Numbered from the stretch's first letter, positions 41,410 through 51,494 are shown. The stretch is 64,000 bases of DNA from Fusobacterium nucleatum_L (GCF_050231725.1 NZ_CP077172.1:1488001-1552000), one strand, 5' to 3'. Numbers and translations: made by a program. Notes: generated from the sequence alone by a model not told the origin.

Positions 41410-41697
41410 TTATTCTCTGTATAATCCTTTCAAAATCAAAAGATTTTTAGAAAAGTCATCAGCGGGTCTGTAACCTTGTTCTAGTAAATTTATTGTATAG
41501 AACTTATTATAAAGAAAACATAATATAAACTGGGCTAATCCAAAACTAAGAAATACTAATATAAGAGTAATTAAAAGCCATTTAAAATCTCCTCTAAATA
41601 ATGGAACAAAAAATCCAAAGAAGAGCATTGTCCAACTAAAACCAACAAAACCTTGTTTTTGGACACCATTTTTTTCCAACATTACAATTTTTGCCAT
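41410..41697 (-). CDS. Small two-helix membrane protein (HrgC/DUF2628-like)
   Basis: 95 residues: a short N-terminal strand (AKIVMLEKNGVQKQGFVGF), the motif SWTMLFFGFFVPLFRGDFKW, a second helix and a cytoplasmic tail ending in a GYRP-containing segment. The FSWxxLFFGxxxPLxRGD pattern is shared by small HrgC/DUF2628-type proteins of many bacteria. The function is unknown. The ribosome site is GGGAGGA. It lies between alr and the WYL regulator but has its own terminator. Confidence 0.7.
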   Translation of the reverse strand: MAKIVMLEKNGVQKQGFVGFSWTMLFFGFFVPLFRGDFKWLLITLILVFLSFGLAQFILCFLYNKFYTINLLEQGYRPADDFSKNLLILKGLYRE

Positions 41698-41797
41698 AAA
41701 GATATCCTCCCTGAAATTATTTTAAAAATATATAGCATATTGTATTATTTTTATTAGTGAAATGTCAAATATTAATTAATTTTTTAATTATTTATAT

Positions 41798-42727
41798 TTA
41801 ATTATCCTCAATAACTTCAATAGCATCCCCTTGACTTAATATCCATCTATCAATACCATTTCCAAAAACTTGTGCCGAAATTAAATATGTATCTTTATTT
41901 TTTTCTAAAACTTTGGCAGTTGGGATTTTATCAAGTAATGCTTCTATTGAATTAGTTTTGTAAATAAATTTAATTTTTCTTAACTTACCACCAGTCATAA
42001 ACTGCACTTGTTTTCTGAATATTCCTTCTTGAAATCTATTTTTGTACAAAGTGGGAATATATTTTTCATTTAAAATCTTAAAATTTTCTATTCTATCAAT
42101 TCTGTATATAGTCGGATATTCGTCATCTTTATTATCAAAATGTTTTTCTTTATCAATATTTTCAATATGAGCTAAAAGATAGAAATAAAATTCAGAAAAC
42201 ATGAGTCCAACAGGATCTATTACTCTTTTTACAGTTTTTCCATCTATTTTTTTATATGATATTTCTATTCTTTTTTTATTTTTAATAGCTTGTCCCAAAT
42301 CCCAAATATTATTGATAAAAGATTTTTTATGTTGTAAGTCAATATAATGAAACTTTTCGTTATTTAATAAATTTTGTATTGATTTTAAATCATTTTCTGA
42401 ACCACATTGTTTTACAATTTTATCTATAATTAAAGAAATTTCATCTTTTAAAAATGCTCTACTAGCCAAAAGTATTTTTGAAACAGCTAAGATTTCACTT
42501 TTAGTTAAATTTATACTATCTTCTGAGTAAGTTAGCTGATATTTTTTCTTTTTTGAATTGTGTATAAGTTCTGTCTGATTTTTTTTAGATAAAAAATTAC
42601 GAATAGTTTTTATATCTCTTTCAGCTGTTCTTATATTAATTTTATTTTTTTCTGCATATTTTTTAATATCTATATCTTCATTTTTTAATAATCTGTCATA
42701 CAGTTCAAGCAATCTTATATCTTTCAT
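41798..42727 (-). CDS. WYL-domain transcriptional regulator
   Basis: 309 residues: an N-terminal DeoR-type helix-turn-helix (ELYDRLLKNEDIDIKKYAEK, NIRTAERDIKTIRNFL), a linker, a WYL domain (about residues 145-225, with RIEISYKKIDGKTVKRVIDP, GLMFSEFYFYLLAHIE and TIYRIDRIENF) and a C-terminal extension. WYL domains bind nucleic acid or nucleotide-like ligands, and the family often controls DNA-damage, defence or metabolic genes. It is divergent from the fabG-like gene across a 272-bp region with a strong promoter, so that operon is a possible target. Confidence 0.9.
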   Translation of the reverse strand: MKDIRLLELYDRLLKNEDIDIKKYAEKNKINIRTAERDIKTIRNFLSKKNQTELIHNSKKKKYQLTYSEDSINLTKSEILAVSKILLASRAFLKDEISLIIDKIVKQCGSENDLKSIQNLLNNEKFHYIDLQHKKSFINNIWDLGQAIKNKKRIEISYKKIDGKTVKRVIDPVGLMFSEFYFYLLAHIENIDKEKHFDNKDDEYPTIYRIDRIENFKILNEKYIPTLYKNRFQEGIFRKQVQFMTGGKLRKIKFIYKTNSIEALLDKIPTAKVLEKNKDTYLISAQVFGNGIDRWILSQGDAIEVIEDN

Positions 42728-42917
42728 TTTTTCTCACCTTATCCTATTATAATATTTTTCAATGACATATTTTGACGCTCAAAAAAAATTTTTTGAAAAA
42801 TTAAAAATAATTACTTTTAAAATTTCTGTAAATATTATATAATAAAATATAAGAAAATTGTACAAAATTTAAAAATTTAAAAAATAAATTATATAAATAA
42901 GTAAATAATTGAAATTC

Positions 42918-42946
42918 TTGACATTACTTGACATATGTAATATACT
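42918..42946 (+). promoter_or_regulatory. Promoter of the fabG-thiolase pair with direct repeats
   Basis: TTGACA (42918-42923), 17 bp, TATACT (42941-42946). CTTGACAT occurs at 42917-42924 and again at 42927-42934, exactly one helical turn apart and overlapping the -35. Confidence 0.75.
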
Positions 42947-42999
42947 TTAAAAAAGGGAGTAATTTCCCAAAGTAAAACAAATATTGAATGGAGGAATTA

Positions 43000-43719
43000 A
43001 TGGATAGACTAGAAGGGAAGGTTGCAGTTGTCACTGGAAGTGCAAGAGGAATAGGAAGAGCCATTGTAGAAAAACTTGCAGTACATGGTGCAAAAATGGT
43101 TATTTCTTGTGATATGGGTGAAACATCTTACAAACAAAAAAATGTAGTTCATAAAATTTTAAATGTTACTGATAGAGAAGCCATAAAAACTTTTGTAGAT
43201 GAAGTTGAAAAAGAATATGGAAAGATAGATATTCTTGTGAATAATGCTGGAATTACAAAAGATGGATTATTGATGAGAATGACAGAAGATCAATGGGATA
43301 CAGTTATAAATGTAAACTTAAAAGGTGTTTTTAATATGACACAAGCTGTATCAAGATCAATGTTAAAGGCTAGAAAAGGCTCTATTATCACTTTATCATC
43401 TGTTGTTGGATTACATGGAAATGCTGGACAAACAAACTATGCTGCAACTAAGGGTGGAGTAATAGCAATGTCAAAATGTTGGGCAAAAGAATTTGGTGGA
43501 AGAAATGTAAGAGCTAATTGTGTTGCTCCTGGTTTTGTTCAAACACCTATGACAGATGTATTACCTGAAGAAACAGTAAAAGGAATGTTAGCTGCGACTC
43601 CTCTTGGAAGACTTGGACAAGTTGACGATATTGCTAATGCTGTTTTATTCTTAGCAAGTGATGAATCTTCATTTATAACTGGTGAAGTAATATCTGTATC
43701 TGGTGGTTTAATGCTTTAA
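43000..43719 (+). CDS. fabG: Short-chain dehydrogenase, 3-oxoacyl-ACP/CoA reductase (FabG/PhaB-like)
   Basis: 239 residues, classical SDR: cofactor motif TGSARGIGRAI, NNAGITKDGLLMRM, and the catalytic Ser-Tyr-Lys in SSVVGLHG...TNYAATKGG. PGFVQTPMTDVLPEE is typical of FabG. The start is ATG 43000 because GGAGG lies just upstream; an earlier in-frame ATG (42988) contains that site. A thiolase follows 49 bp later, so the substrate may be acetoacetyl-CoA (PhaB-like) rather than, or as well as, acyl-ACP. There are no other fatty-acid genes nearby. Confidence 0.88.
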   Translation: MDRLEGKVAVVTGSARGIGRAIVEKLAVHGAKMVISCDMGETSYKQKNVVHKILNVTDREAIKTFVDEVEKEYGKIDILVNNAGITKDGLLMRMTEDQWDTVINVNLKGVFNMTQAVSRSMLKARKGSIITLSSVVGLHGNAGQTNYAATKGGVIAMSKCWAKEFGGRNVRANCVAPGFVQTPMTDVLPEETVKGMLAATPLGRLGQVDDIANAVLFLASDESSFITGEVISVSGGLML

Positions 43720-43768
43720 TTTCTTAGTTTACAATTTTATTTTACTATAACATTTTAAGGAGGAAGAT

Positions 43769-44977
43769 ATGAGTAAAGTTTATGTAGTAGCAGCAAAAAG
43801 ATCAGCTATTGGAAGTTTTTTAGGTAGTTTAGCACCTTTAAAACCTGGGGAATTAGGAGCTCAAATAGTAAAAAATATTCTTGAAGAAACAAAAGTAAAT
43901 CCAGCTAATATTGATGAAGTTATAGTTGGGAATGTTTTAAGTGCAGGACAAGCTCAAGGTGTTGGAAGACAAGTTTCTATAAAAGCCGGAATCCCTTATG
44001 AAGTTCCAGCTTATTCTGTAAACATAATTTGTGGAAGTGGAATGAAATCAGTTATAACTGCTTTCTCTAACATCAAAGCAGGAGAAGCAGACTTAGTAAT
44101 AGCTGGTGGAACAGAATCTATGTCTGGTGCAGGGTTTATTTTACCTGGCACAATAAGAGGTGGACATAAGATGGCAGATCTTACTATGAAAGATCACATG
44201 ATATTAGATGCTTTAACAGACGCTTATCATAATATTCATATGGGAATTACTGCTGAAAATATAGCAGAAAAATATGGAATAACAAGAGAAGAACAAGATG
44301 CTTTTGCATTAGAATCTCAAAAGAAAGCCATTGCAGCTGTTGATTCTGGAAGATTTAAAGATGAAATAGTTCCAGTAATTATTCCTAACAAAAAAGGAGA
44401 TATTACATTTGATACAGATGAATATCCAAACAGAAAAACAGATGCAGAAAAATTAGCTAAATTAAAACCTGCTTTCAAAAAAGATGGATCAGTTACAGCG
44501 GGTAATGCTTCTGGACTTAATGATGGGGCATCATTTGTAATGCTTGCATCTGAAGAAGCAGTTAAGAAATATAATTTAAAACCATTAGTTGAAATTATTT
44601 CAACAGGTACTGGTGGAGTAGATCCTTTAATAATGGGTATGGGACCAGTTCCAGCAATAAGAAAAGCATTTAATAAAACAGATTTAAAATTAAAAGATAT
44701 GGAATTAATTGAATTAAATGAAGCATTTGCTGCTCAATCATTAGGTGTTATAAAAGAACTTTGTAAAGAACACGGTGTAACTCCTGAATGGATTAAAGAA
44801 AGAACAAATGTAAATGGTGGAGCAATAGCATTAGGACATCCAGTTGGAGCTTCTGGAAACAGAATAACTGTTACATTAATCCATGAAATGAAGAAAAGAG
44901 GAGTAGAATATGGTTTAGCTTCTCTATGTATAGGTGGAGGAATGGGAACTGCTCTTATTCTTAAAAATGTAAAATAG
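43769..44977 (+). CDS. Acetyl-CoA acetyltransferase (thiolase)
   Basis: 402 residues; condenses two acetyl-CoA to acetoacetyl-CoA, the first step towards butyrate in Fusobacteria. The nucleophile is C88 (NIICGSGMKS). The later catalytic residues are in NVNGGAIALGHPVGASG and LCIGGGMGTALI. The ribosome site is AAGGAGG. The fabG-like neighbour would reduce its product to 3-hydroxybutyryl-CoA. Names atoB and thlA are both in use; the sequence does not choose between them. Confidence 0.94.
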   Translation: MSKVYVVAAKRSAIGSFLGSLAPLKPGELGAQIVKNILEETKVNPANIDEVIVGNVLSAGQAQGVGRQVSIKAGIPYEVPAYSVNIICGSGMKSVITAFSNIKAGEADLVIAGGTESMSGAGFILPGTIRGGHKMADLTMKDHMILDALTDAYHNIHMGITAENIAEKYGITREEQDAFALESQKKAIAAVDSGRFKDEIVPVIIPNKKGDITFDTDEYPNRKTDAEKLAKLKPAFKKDGSVTAGNASGLNDGASFVMLASEEAVKKYNLKPLVEIISTGTGGVDPLIMGMGPVPAIRKAFNKTDLKLKDMELIELNEAFAAQSLGVIKELCKEHGVTPEWIKERTNVNGGAIALGHPVGASGNRITVTLIHEMKKRGVEYGLASLCIGGGMGTALILKNVK

Positions 44978-44997
44978 TTAAAAGTACATAATTTTAT

Positions 44998-45040
44998 AAA
45001 AAAGGATTAGTTTCTAATATTTAGAGATTAATCCTTTTTT
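44998..45040 (+). terminator. Terminator after thiolase
   Basis: AAAAAAGGATTA pairs with TAATCCTTTTTT, and the 3' arm provides the T run. Confidence 0.8.
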
Positions 45041-45103
45041 GTGCATAAAGAAAAGGCATCCAATTTCTTGAATACCTAATCTTATATTTTTAAAAATTAG
45101 TTT

Positions 45104-48100
45104 TTAGAATACATATCCAGCTTTAATTCCAATTTTAACATTATTTTCTTTTGAGTTAGTTATATATGTACCTTCAAGTCCATAAATATATCCAATATCT
45201 GTTTGAACATTATAATCTAAATGGATTTTTACAGCATCTTTTTTAACTCTATCCCCTTTAATTCCAAATGAAGAAGAACTTCCATTAATTTTTGCTTCCA
45301 TATCACTATTTTTATATCCAAAGATACCAGTAATTCCATAAGCTCCTGCTGATATACTACTTTTTTCATCATCACCATAAAATATTTTATTAAAACTAAT
45401 TCCTGTTTCTCCATCAACATAATGATAAGTTTTTCCTTTTATATCAAGAGGTAAATCTCCACTTTCATTTACTTTACTTTGTTTTACCATAGTATATGCT
45501 AAAAGTCCTTTTAATTGCACAAATACATCTTCTTGTATAGGGTAATTTATTATAAGGCCACTATATGTATTTAATGAAGCTGTATTTACTTTACCACTTG
45601 CTTGAAGTTCTTGATAATTATTTTTCATATCTCTTTTTACTTTATATCTTCCATATTGAGTACCAATTCCTGTAATCCAGTTTAAGTTGTTTACAACTGG
45701 TTTATTAAAATATCCTCCAACATAAGCAGAAACACCTTTTATTTCTGATTCAGTAGCAACAGTAGAAAGAGTTCTTTTATATACTTCGTTATGTCTTGTA
45801 TTAGCTCCACCAAATAATATGCCATATTTACTATTTGAACTGGCTGTTGTTTCATAAAGTCCATAGGCTGTATAAATATTTCCTTTGAAATTTTCTTGCA
45901 CTGTTCTATTGGAAATAAATCCACCTCTTGCTATGTTTTTCTTTTCAGTTAAAGCATGAGTTACTTCAAATGGAATAGCTGTATAAGTTGAAATTTCATT
46001 TTTAGAAATTTTATTTAATTTAGAATAAATATTTCTATCACTTAATTGATTAAGCATATTTTTTAATTCTGCTAAAACTTCTTCTTCTCTCATAGTATAG
46101 TAAATTTTACCTTTTAGTTTTTGATAAGCATCAGAAACATCATTCCCTGAGTATTTTTCCAAAGTGTCTGCTAAATCTTTATCTATGTTTTCTAAATCTT
46201 TAAGTAATTTTTTACTACCGTAATCATTAAGTTGTTTTTTGGTAGCTGTTTGTAAGGCTTCTAATTCATTAAGAAGAAATCCGAAATCCCACTTATCTGC
46301 TACATTTCTATTTTTTACAGCATTTACTGTTGAAAGAACTTCATTCAAATTAAGTTCTGGATAATCATCTTTTAATTTATTCAATACAGCCATATCTATA
46401 TTATTTACTATTTCTTTTATCTTTGCTGTATTTTCATTTCTTACATTTTCATCATCTTTTTTATTTCTTAAGTCTTCAATATTAAATGTTTTTAATTTTT
46501 CTAACATAGCTCCTAAATTTAAAGATTTGTATTCATTTGTTTTTTCTAATTTTTGAGCTGCTTTTAATTTATCATTTAAATCTTTTTCTTTTTTTATATT
46601 ATCTTGAACAGTTTTACTAGATTTTATACCATCAATTAAATTCATCATTTCTTGTTTTTCAGTATCACTTAAATTAAATTGTGCTAAATCTTTTAATAAA
46701 TCCTTTGATTTTTTAGTCTTCAAATAAATAGCTAAATCAAGAACCTTTTTTTCTTGTTTTTCATCATCAACAGTGCTAAAAACAGTTTTCTTATTTGTAG
46801 TTGTCAAAGTTTCTTGTAAAAGAGAAAGCTTTTTCGCATTTTTTATGCTCTTATAGACTTTATTTTCATTATCACTAAGTCTTTTTATTTCATCTTTTAT
46901 TTTTACTTCAAGTAATGATGTTCCATTTTTTGAAAACTTCTTATTATCAATTAAACTGTGAGCAATAGAGTCAGATGTAAAAGGTATTGTCATATCTAAA
47001 TCACCTTTTGTTACATGATGATATTTATAATCAATTTTTCTTCCAATATCTATAATTGAATCCTCGGCTATTCTACTTGTCATCATCTCTATTTGGAATT
47101 TATTTCTATCCGAAATATTTCCTTCTGAACCTATACTTCTAAAAATTATATTAGGATCTGAATCTTTTAAAGCATGTTGATTCAAATATCCTTCTTTACT
47201 TTTCTTTGAAGGATCTATATCCAATGTTAAAGAAGCTCTACCAGAAGTTGAAGCACCAGTATCACTACCTAGTTGCCCTCCAACCAATACTGTTCTCACA
47301 TTTAATATTTTTGCATAAGGTCCTAAAACAATATTTGTACCATATCTTCCTGTAAATTGTTCAGTAATTGTAATTTGATTATCTCCTTCTCCTAAATCAA
47401 TAGTTCCTTCTATTCTTCCTCTTCCTCTAAACTCTATGTTTTTTCCAAGTAAATCTCTAATTATTTTAGAATCTTGTATAACTCTATTTAACCATTTTTC
47501 ATCAGCAGGATTTCCTCCCCAATATGACTTATAGAAACCATATTTTTTAGGAATATTTTGTTGTATATCAGTATCTAAATTATTAATTTTATCATTTTTT
47601 TCACTATACATTTCCGAATATTTAATATAATCTAAAAATACTTTCTTCTCTACTTCTGTCAAAGTTGCTAAGTAAGCATTCTTCTCACTATCACTTTTAT
47701 ACTTCCAAAAAGTTGCTTCTTCTTGAAATTTATCTTTCCAAGCACTATTTTTCTTTAAGTCAGATTGATTTTTCTCTATTTCTTCTTTTTCTTTATTTGT
47801 TTTAGCTAATTCTATCTTTTTTTCAGAAATTTCTTTTTTCATATTATTTAAATCTCTATCAAAATCACCATTTTCAAAAGGAGTTACCCATTTTGCTTTA
47901 AAATCAGCTTCAGATAAATTTTTTTTATCATTATAAAATTGTTCTATATTATTAGTTGGTGCTTCGCCACTTTCTGCCTTTCTTTTTGCTTCTTTTACCA
48001 TTTCACTAAGTTTTTTAGGCTCATTATAGCCTTCTTTTATCATAACATCATTGTCATATTCGTATTTATCCTCTAAATAGATATTATTATCCTTAGTATA

Positions 48101-49057
48101 TAACTTTCTTCCAGTACTATCTGTTGTTGAATTTTTATCAAATTCATTATAAATATATACTTTTGTAAGAACAGTGTCTTTAAAGTCTCCTTGGCTTGTC
48201 CTATAAAGAGAAATAGGTTCTAAATTCCATAATACTTTCCATTCTCTTCCTTTACTATCTTTTGTATATAGTTCGTCACCTTTTTGTATAATTCCTGTTA
48301 TTCCTTTTTCTTCCAACTTTTGTTTCAAAAAGGCTGCTACTTCTTTTCTAGATTTTCCTTGTATTTTAGAATAATATTCATCTTTATTCCCTTTATTATC
48401 CTTATCCATTACTATTCCTAACGGGTTTGCACCTTTTTCTTCTAAAGAAGCATTAAGATCATCATTTCTTTGTCCAATAGTTTTATACATTCCATCTACA
48501 AGATATTTTTTATTGTTATTAGTTTCTGCTTCTTTTACTTTTTTAGTGAAATTTTCTTTGTTTAAATAAACAATATCTTTTGCAGTATTTCCATTTCCAA
48601 AATAAAATCTATTAGTATATCCACTTCTTTGATAACCTGTTTTTTCTAAATCTTCTTTTTCTATAGCTTTTGTGCCTTCAGTAGCCAATTTTTCAATTCT
48701 ATGAAAATTTCTACTAGCTTCTGAACCAGGTACTGGCATTTTAGGTTCTCCAAATTTTGCTTTCCATTCGCTATTAGTATCATCTATAACATGTGCTACT
48801 GGAATTAAATCTACTTTATCATGTAACCTTCTTTCTTTTTCTGTGGCTTTATTTGAATAGTTAGAATTTATTCCTTTTCTTCTATTTTCTTCATCAACTA
48901 CTCTTAAAAAATCATCATATCCTTTTTGTTCGATAGTAATAAAAAATTCAGTACTTTGGGCAACTCTATAATGAGGATTTTTACTAATATTTGAATTTTT
49001 TTCAGCATAAGCAGTTGCAGCAATTATCATCATTAACATTAAAGTTTTTATTTTCAT
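45104..49057 (-). CDS. Large autotransporter (type Va) with helical, lysine-rich passenger
   Basis: 1317 residues starting at ATG 49057 (signal peptide KIKTLMLMMIIAATAYA). About residues 20-540 are charged and mostly helical. A beta-strand island (about 545-650, FRGRGRIEGTIDLGEGDNQI, GTNIVLGPYAKILNVRTVLV) looks like a short beta-helix. Another long Lys/Glu/Leu-rich helical stretch follows. The last 260 residues form an autotransporter barrel ending in GIKAGYVF, with the terminal Phe that Bam recognises. No cysteine and no protease motif are seen. It begins 24 bp after the TonB-dependent receptor gene, behind AAGGAG, so both are one transcript. No closely known relative is recognised. Confidence 0.88.
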   Translation of the reverse strand: MKIKTLMLMMIIAATAYAEKNSNISKNPHYRVAQSTEFFITIEQKGYDDFLRVVDEENRRKGINSNYSNKATEKERRLHDKVDLIPVAHVIDDTNSEWKAKFGEPKMPVPGSEASRNFHRIEKLATEGTKAIEKEDLEKTGYQRSGYTNRFYFGNGNTAKDIVYLNKENFTKKVKEAETNNNKKYLVDGMYKTIGQRNDDLNASLEEKGANPLGIVMDKDNKGNKDEYYSKIQGKSRKEVAAFLKQKLEEKGITGIIQKGDELYTKDSKGREWKVLWNLEPISLYRTSQGDFKDTVLTKVYIYNEFDKNSTTDSTGRKLYTKDNNIYLEDKYEYDNDVMIKEGYNEPKKLSEMVKEAKRKAESGEAPTNNIEQFYNDKKNLSEADFKAKWVTPFENGDFDRDLNNMKKEISEKKIELAKTNKEKEEIEKNQSDLKKNSAWKDKFQEEATFWKYKSDSEKNAYLATLTEVEKKVFLDYIKYSEMYSEKNDKINNLDTDIQQNIPKKYGFYKSYWGGNPADEKWLNRVIQDSKIIRDLLGKNIEFRGRGRIEGTIDLGEGDNQITITEQFTGRYGTNIVLGPYAKILNVRTVLVGGQLGSDTGASTSGRASLTLDIDPSKKSKEGYLNQHALKDSDPNIIFRSIGSEGNISDRNKFQIEMMTSRIAEDSIIDIGRKIDYKYHHVTKGDLDMTIPFTSDSIAHSLIDNKKFSKNGTSLLEVKIKDEIKRLSDNENKVYKSIKNAKKLSLLQETLTTTNKKTVFSTVDDEKQEKKVLDLAIYLKTKKSKDLLKDLAQFNLSDTEKQEMMNLIDGIKSSKTVQDNIKKEKDLNDKLKAAQKLEKTNEYKSLNLGAMLEKLKTFNIEDLRNKKDDENVRNENTAKIKEIVNNIDMAVLNKLKDDYPELNLNEVLSTVNAVKNRNVADKWDFGFLLNELEALQTATKKQLNDYGSKKLLKDLENIDKDLADTLEKYSGNDVSDAYQKLKGKIYYTMREEEVLAELKNMLNQLSDRNIYSKLNKISKNEISTYTAIPFEVTHALTEKKNIARGGFISNRTVQENFKGNIYTAYGLYETTASSNSKYGILFGGANTRHNEVYKRTLSTVATESEIKGVSAYVGGYFNKPVVNNLNWITGIGTQYGRYKVKRDMKNNYQELQASGKVNTASLNTYSGLIINYPIQEDVFVQLKGLLAYTMVKQSKVNESGDLPLDIKGKTYHYVDGETGISFNKIFYGDDEKSSISAGAYGITGIFGYKNSDMEAKINGSSSSFGIKGDRVKKDAVKIHLDYNVQTDIGYIYGLEGTYITNSKENNVKIGIKAGYVF

Positions 49058-49081
49058 TCTTGTGTACTCCTTTATCAAAAA

Positions 49082-51328
49082 TTAGAATCTTACATTCAAT
49101 TCTAAATAATAATTTCTCTCAGGTGCAGGCAAAGCCTCTAAACTTGTTTCTCTTAAATTATATTTATTGGAAAATATATTCTTAGCTCCTATTTTTATAG
49201 TTGAATAATTATCAGGTCTTTTTATAACTCCTACATCAACAGTTCCATGACCTTTTATTGTATGTTTTACAATTTTATCATCTTTATCCAACTCTTCATT
49301 CGCTCTAAGTTCTCTTGTTTCTTGCTTAGCAATATAAGTGTAATTTACAAAGGCTGCAAGTTTATCAGTAAAATCATATTTTACTCCCAAAGTAGCTTTT
49401 AATCTTGGAACCATAGGAACTCTATCACCCTTAAATATCCTTGCTTCCTCATTAGCTTTTTTTACTTTTGCATTAACATAAGTTAATGATTGATTAAATC
49501 TAAACTTACCATAATGTTGCTCAGCTTCAAATTCAATCCCCATTCTCCTTGTCTTTCCTATATTTCTATATTTCCATCTATTTACTGCTGGATTTGTTAC
49601 ACCTGAACTAATCAAAGTTATTTCATCTGCTGTATCTGTTATGAAAAAAGATGTAGCAACTGTTGAGCCTAAAATATAATCTCTAAATCCTAACTCTAAG
49701 GTATCTGTTTTTTCAGATTTTAAATTATTATCAACATATTTAGATGCCACATTTACAACTGGTGGAATAAAAAATCCTGCATCTGGATTTTTTAATTCTG
49801 TATCATGTATTTTATCTGTAAGTTGATTTGCAAACGGAGTTACAAATCCTCTTTCATATCTAGTAAAAACTCTTCCAGTATCATTATATTTATATAAAAA
49901 TCCAACTTCACCAGAATAATTATCTAGTTCTCTATTTGTTTCTATTCTTTTTATTTCAGATTTTACAAATGGCATAATATTTGGACCATTTTCTCTATAT
50001 CCATCATATTTTGTTTTTTCAAATCTAAAACCAGTTGTCATATCAAAATTATTTGTTAATCCCCATTTATTGAATATATATGCTCCATGAGATTGTTTTG
50101 TCATTCTCATATTAATCTTATTTATAATTGGCAATCTGTCAGCCTGATCTAATTGTATATCCATATAACCATTATTATATGTTTTTAAAGTTTCAGACTG
50201 TACAAGTGAATTTCTTTTATTTGTTGATGTTTGGTAGTCATAGCCAATTATAGTTTCACTTGCTATATCTCCTATCAAATTGTAGTCATATTTAGCCTTT
50301 AATTTTATCCCTTTTTTATCTTCTTCAAATTTTGCCTTCATTTTAGATTTTATATCATAGAAATTCATTTCTTGTTTTATCCAAGTATGTTTTCTATTTG
50401 AAGCTATAATCTTTATATCATCAATACTTTCTGTATCTATATTTCTATCTTGTTCTTGTCTATATAAACTTGCTGTTAAAGTTAAATTCTGTGTTGGTCT
50501 ATATTCATAATCAAAAGTATAGCTTTTATCTTTTGTATGTAAATCTAGTCTAAGTCCTGCTTTTTTTCTTTCATTTTTTAATTCTTCTACTGAAATTTGA
50601 TTGGTTCCATCTTGCTTTATATCGCTAAATCTAGTTTGAAATCTAAATCTATTTTTAGAATTTATCTTATAATCAAATCCTAGTAAATAAATTTTATTTT
50701 CTTTTTCTTCATGTTCTCTATAATCCTCACTATTTAAATAACTAAAACCATAATTTACATATAGATTTTTATTAAAATTATATCCTCCTGCAAAACCAAA
50801 ATTTCTATTATCAAAAGAACCGTAGTTTAAGTCCATAAAAAAATTGTTTCTAGTAACATTTGAATTTGTAGAAATACTTACAACTCCACCAACAGAACCA
50901 CTACCATATAAAGTTGCCCCTCCTCCTGGTATTATTTCTATCTTTTTTATTGTTTCCACAGGAATAGCATTAATTGGCAAACTTGCCATTGTTTCTTCAG
51001 TGGGATTTATACTAATACCATCAACTAAAACTTTAACTCTACTTAATGATTTTTCTCCACTACCTCTCATATCTATTCTTGGTCCAAAAGCTGTATTTTG
51101 CACAATAACTCCTGGTGCATCTCTTAATATATCTTCTACATTTTTATAATTTTTTTCTCTAATTCTTTCTTGGGTAATTACAAAAGTATTTTTTTGTTCT
51201 TTGGGAATAAGAGAATAATCAGCATTTCTTGGACTTCCTTTTATAGTTGTTTGCTTAAGCTCTATTGTATCTTCTGCATAGACAATGATTGAAGATAATA
51301 TAGTAAGTAATACTAATAATTTTTTCAT
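49082..51328 (-). CDS. TonB-dependent outer-membrane receptor
   Basis: 748 residues from ATG 51328 (signal peptide KKLLVLLTILSSIIVYA). A TonB box-like EDTIEL lies at the mature N terminus. The plug domain follows (YKNVEDILRDAPGVIVQN, DMRGSGEKSLSRVKVLVDG, IPGGGATLYGSGSVGGVVSI) and then a 22-strand barrel ending in YYLELNVRF. The ligand class (siderophore, haem, cobalamin or sugar) is not evident; the plug resembles siderophore/haem receptors. A consensus promoter lies at 51366-51394. I recognise no Fur box. The partner autotransporter gene follows directly, with no permease genes adjacent. Confidence 0.93.
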   Translation of the reverse strand: MKKLLVLLTILSSIIVYAEDTIELKQTTIKGSPRNADYSLIPKEQKNTFVITQERIREKNYKNVEDILRDAPGVIVQNTAFGPRIDMRGSGEKSLSRVKVLVDGISINPTEETMASLPINAIPVETIKKIEIIPGGGATLYGSGSVGGVVSISTNSNVTRNNFFMDLNYGSFDNRNFGFAGGYNFNKNLYVNYGFSYLNSEDYREHEEKENKIYLLGFDYKINSKNRFRFQTRFSDIKQDGTNQISVEELKNERKKAGLRLDLHTKDKSYTFDYEYRPTQNLTLTASLYRQEQDRNIDTESIDDIKIIASNRKHTWIKQEMNFYDIKSKMKAKFEEDKKGIKLKAKYDYNLIGDIASETIIGYDYQTSTNKRNSLVQSETLKTYNNGYMDIQLDQADRLPIINKINMRMTKQSHGAYIFNKWGLTNNFDMTTGFRFEKTKYDGYRENGPNIMPFVKSEIKRIETNRELDNYSGEVGFLYKYNDTGRVFTRYERGFVTPFANQLTDKIHDTELKNPDAGFFIPPVVNVASKYVDNNLKSEKTDTLELGFRDYILGSTVATSFFITDTADEITLISSGVTNPAVNRWKYRNIGKTRRMGIEFEAEQHYGKFRFNQSLTYVNAKVKKANEEARIFKGDRVPMVPRLKATLGVKYDFTDKLAAFVNYTYIAKQETRELRANEELDKDDKIVKHTIKGHGTVDVGVIKRPDNYSTIKIGAKNIFSNKYNLRETSLEALPAPERNYYLELNVRF

Positions 51329-51365
51329 TATTATTTCCCCTTTCAAATTTTTAAATTAATAACTA

Positions 51366-51394
51366 ATGGTATATAGAATTATTTTATTTGTCAA
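51366..51394 (-). promoter_or_regulatory. Promoter of the receptor-autotransporter operon
   Basis: On the minus strand TTGACA (51389-51394), 17 bp, TACCAT (51366-51371), 38 bp before the receptor ATG. Confidence 0.75.
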
Positions 51395-51483
51395 TATATT
51401 TTTTTAGGACTTGAAATATTTTTTTGTTTTAAATTAAAACATTGGAATATTCATTTTTTCATCATTTTAAGAGGAACTATTTT

Positions 51484-51494
51484 TATGTTATAAT
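51484..51494 (+). promoter_or_regulatory. Extended -10 promoter of the GH114-like gene
   Basis: TATGT-TATAAT (51484-51494) places the transcript start near 51501, giving a leader of only 10-20 nt. Confidence 0.5.

Noticed and set aside
45229..45420. Short frames within the autotransporter gene
   Set aside because: They lie in another frame of the same strand, inside the conserved barrel region, and lack ribosome sites.
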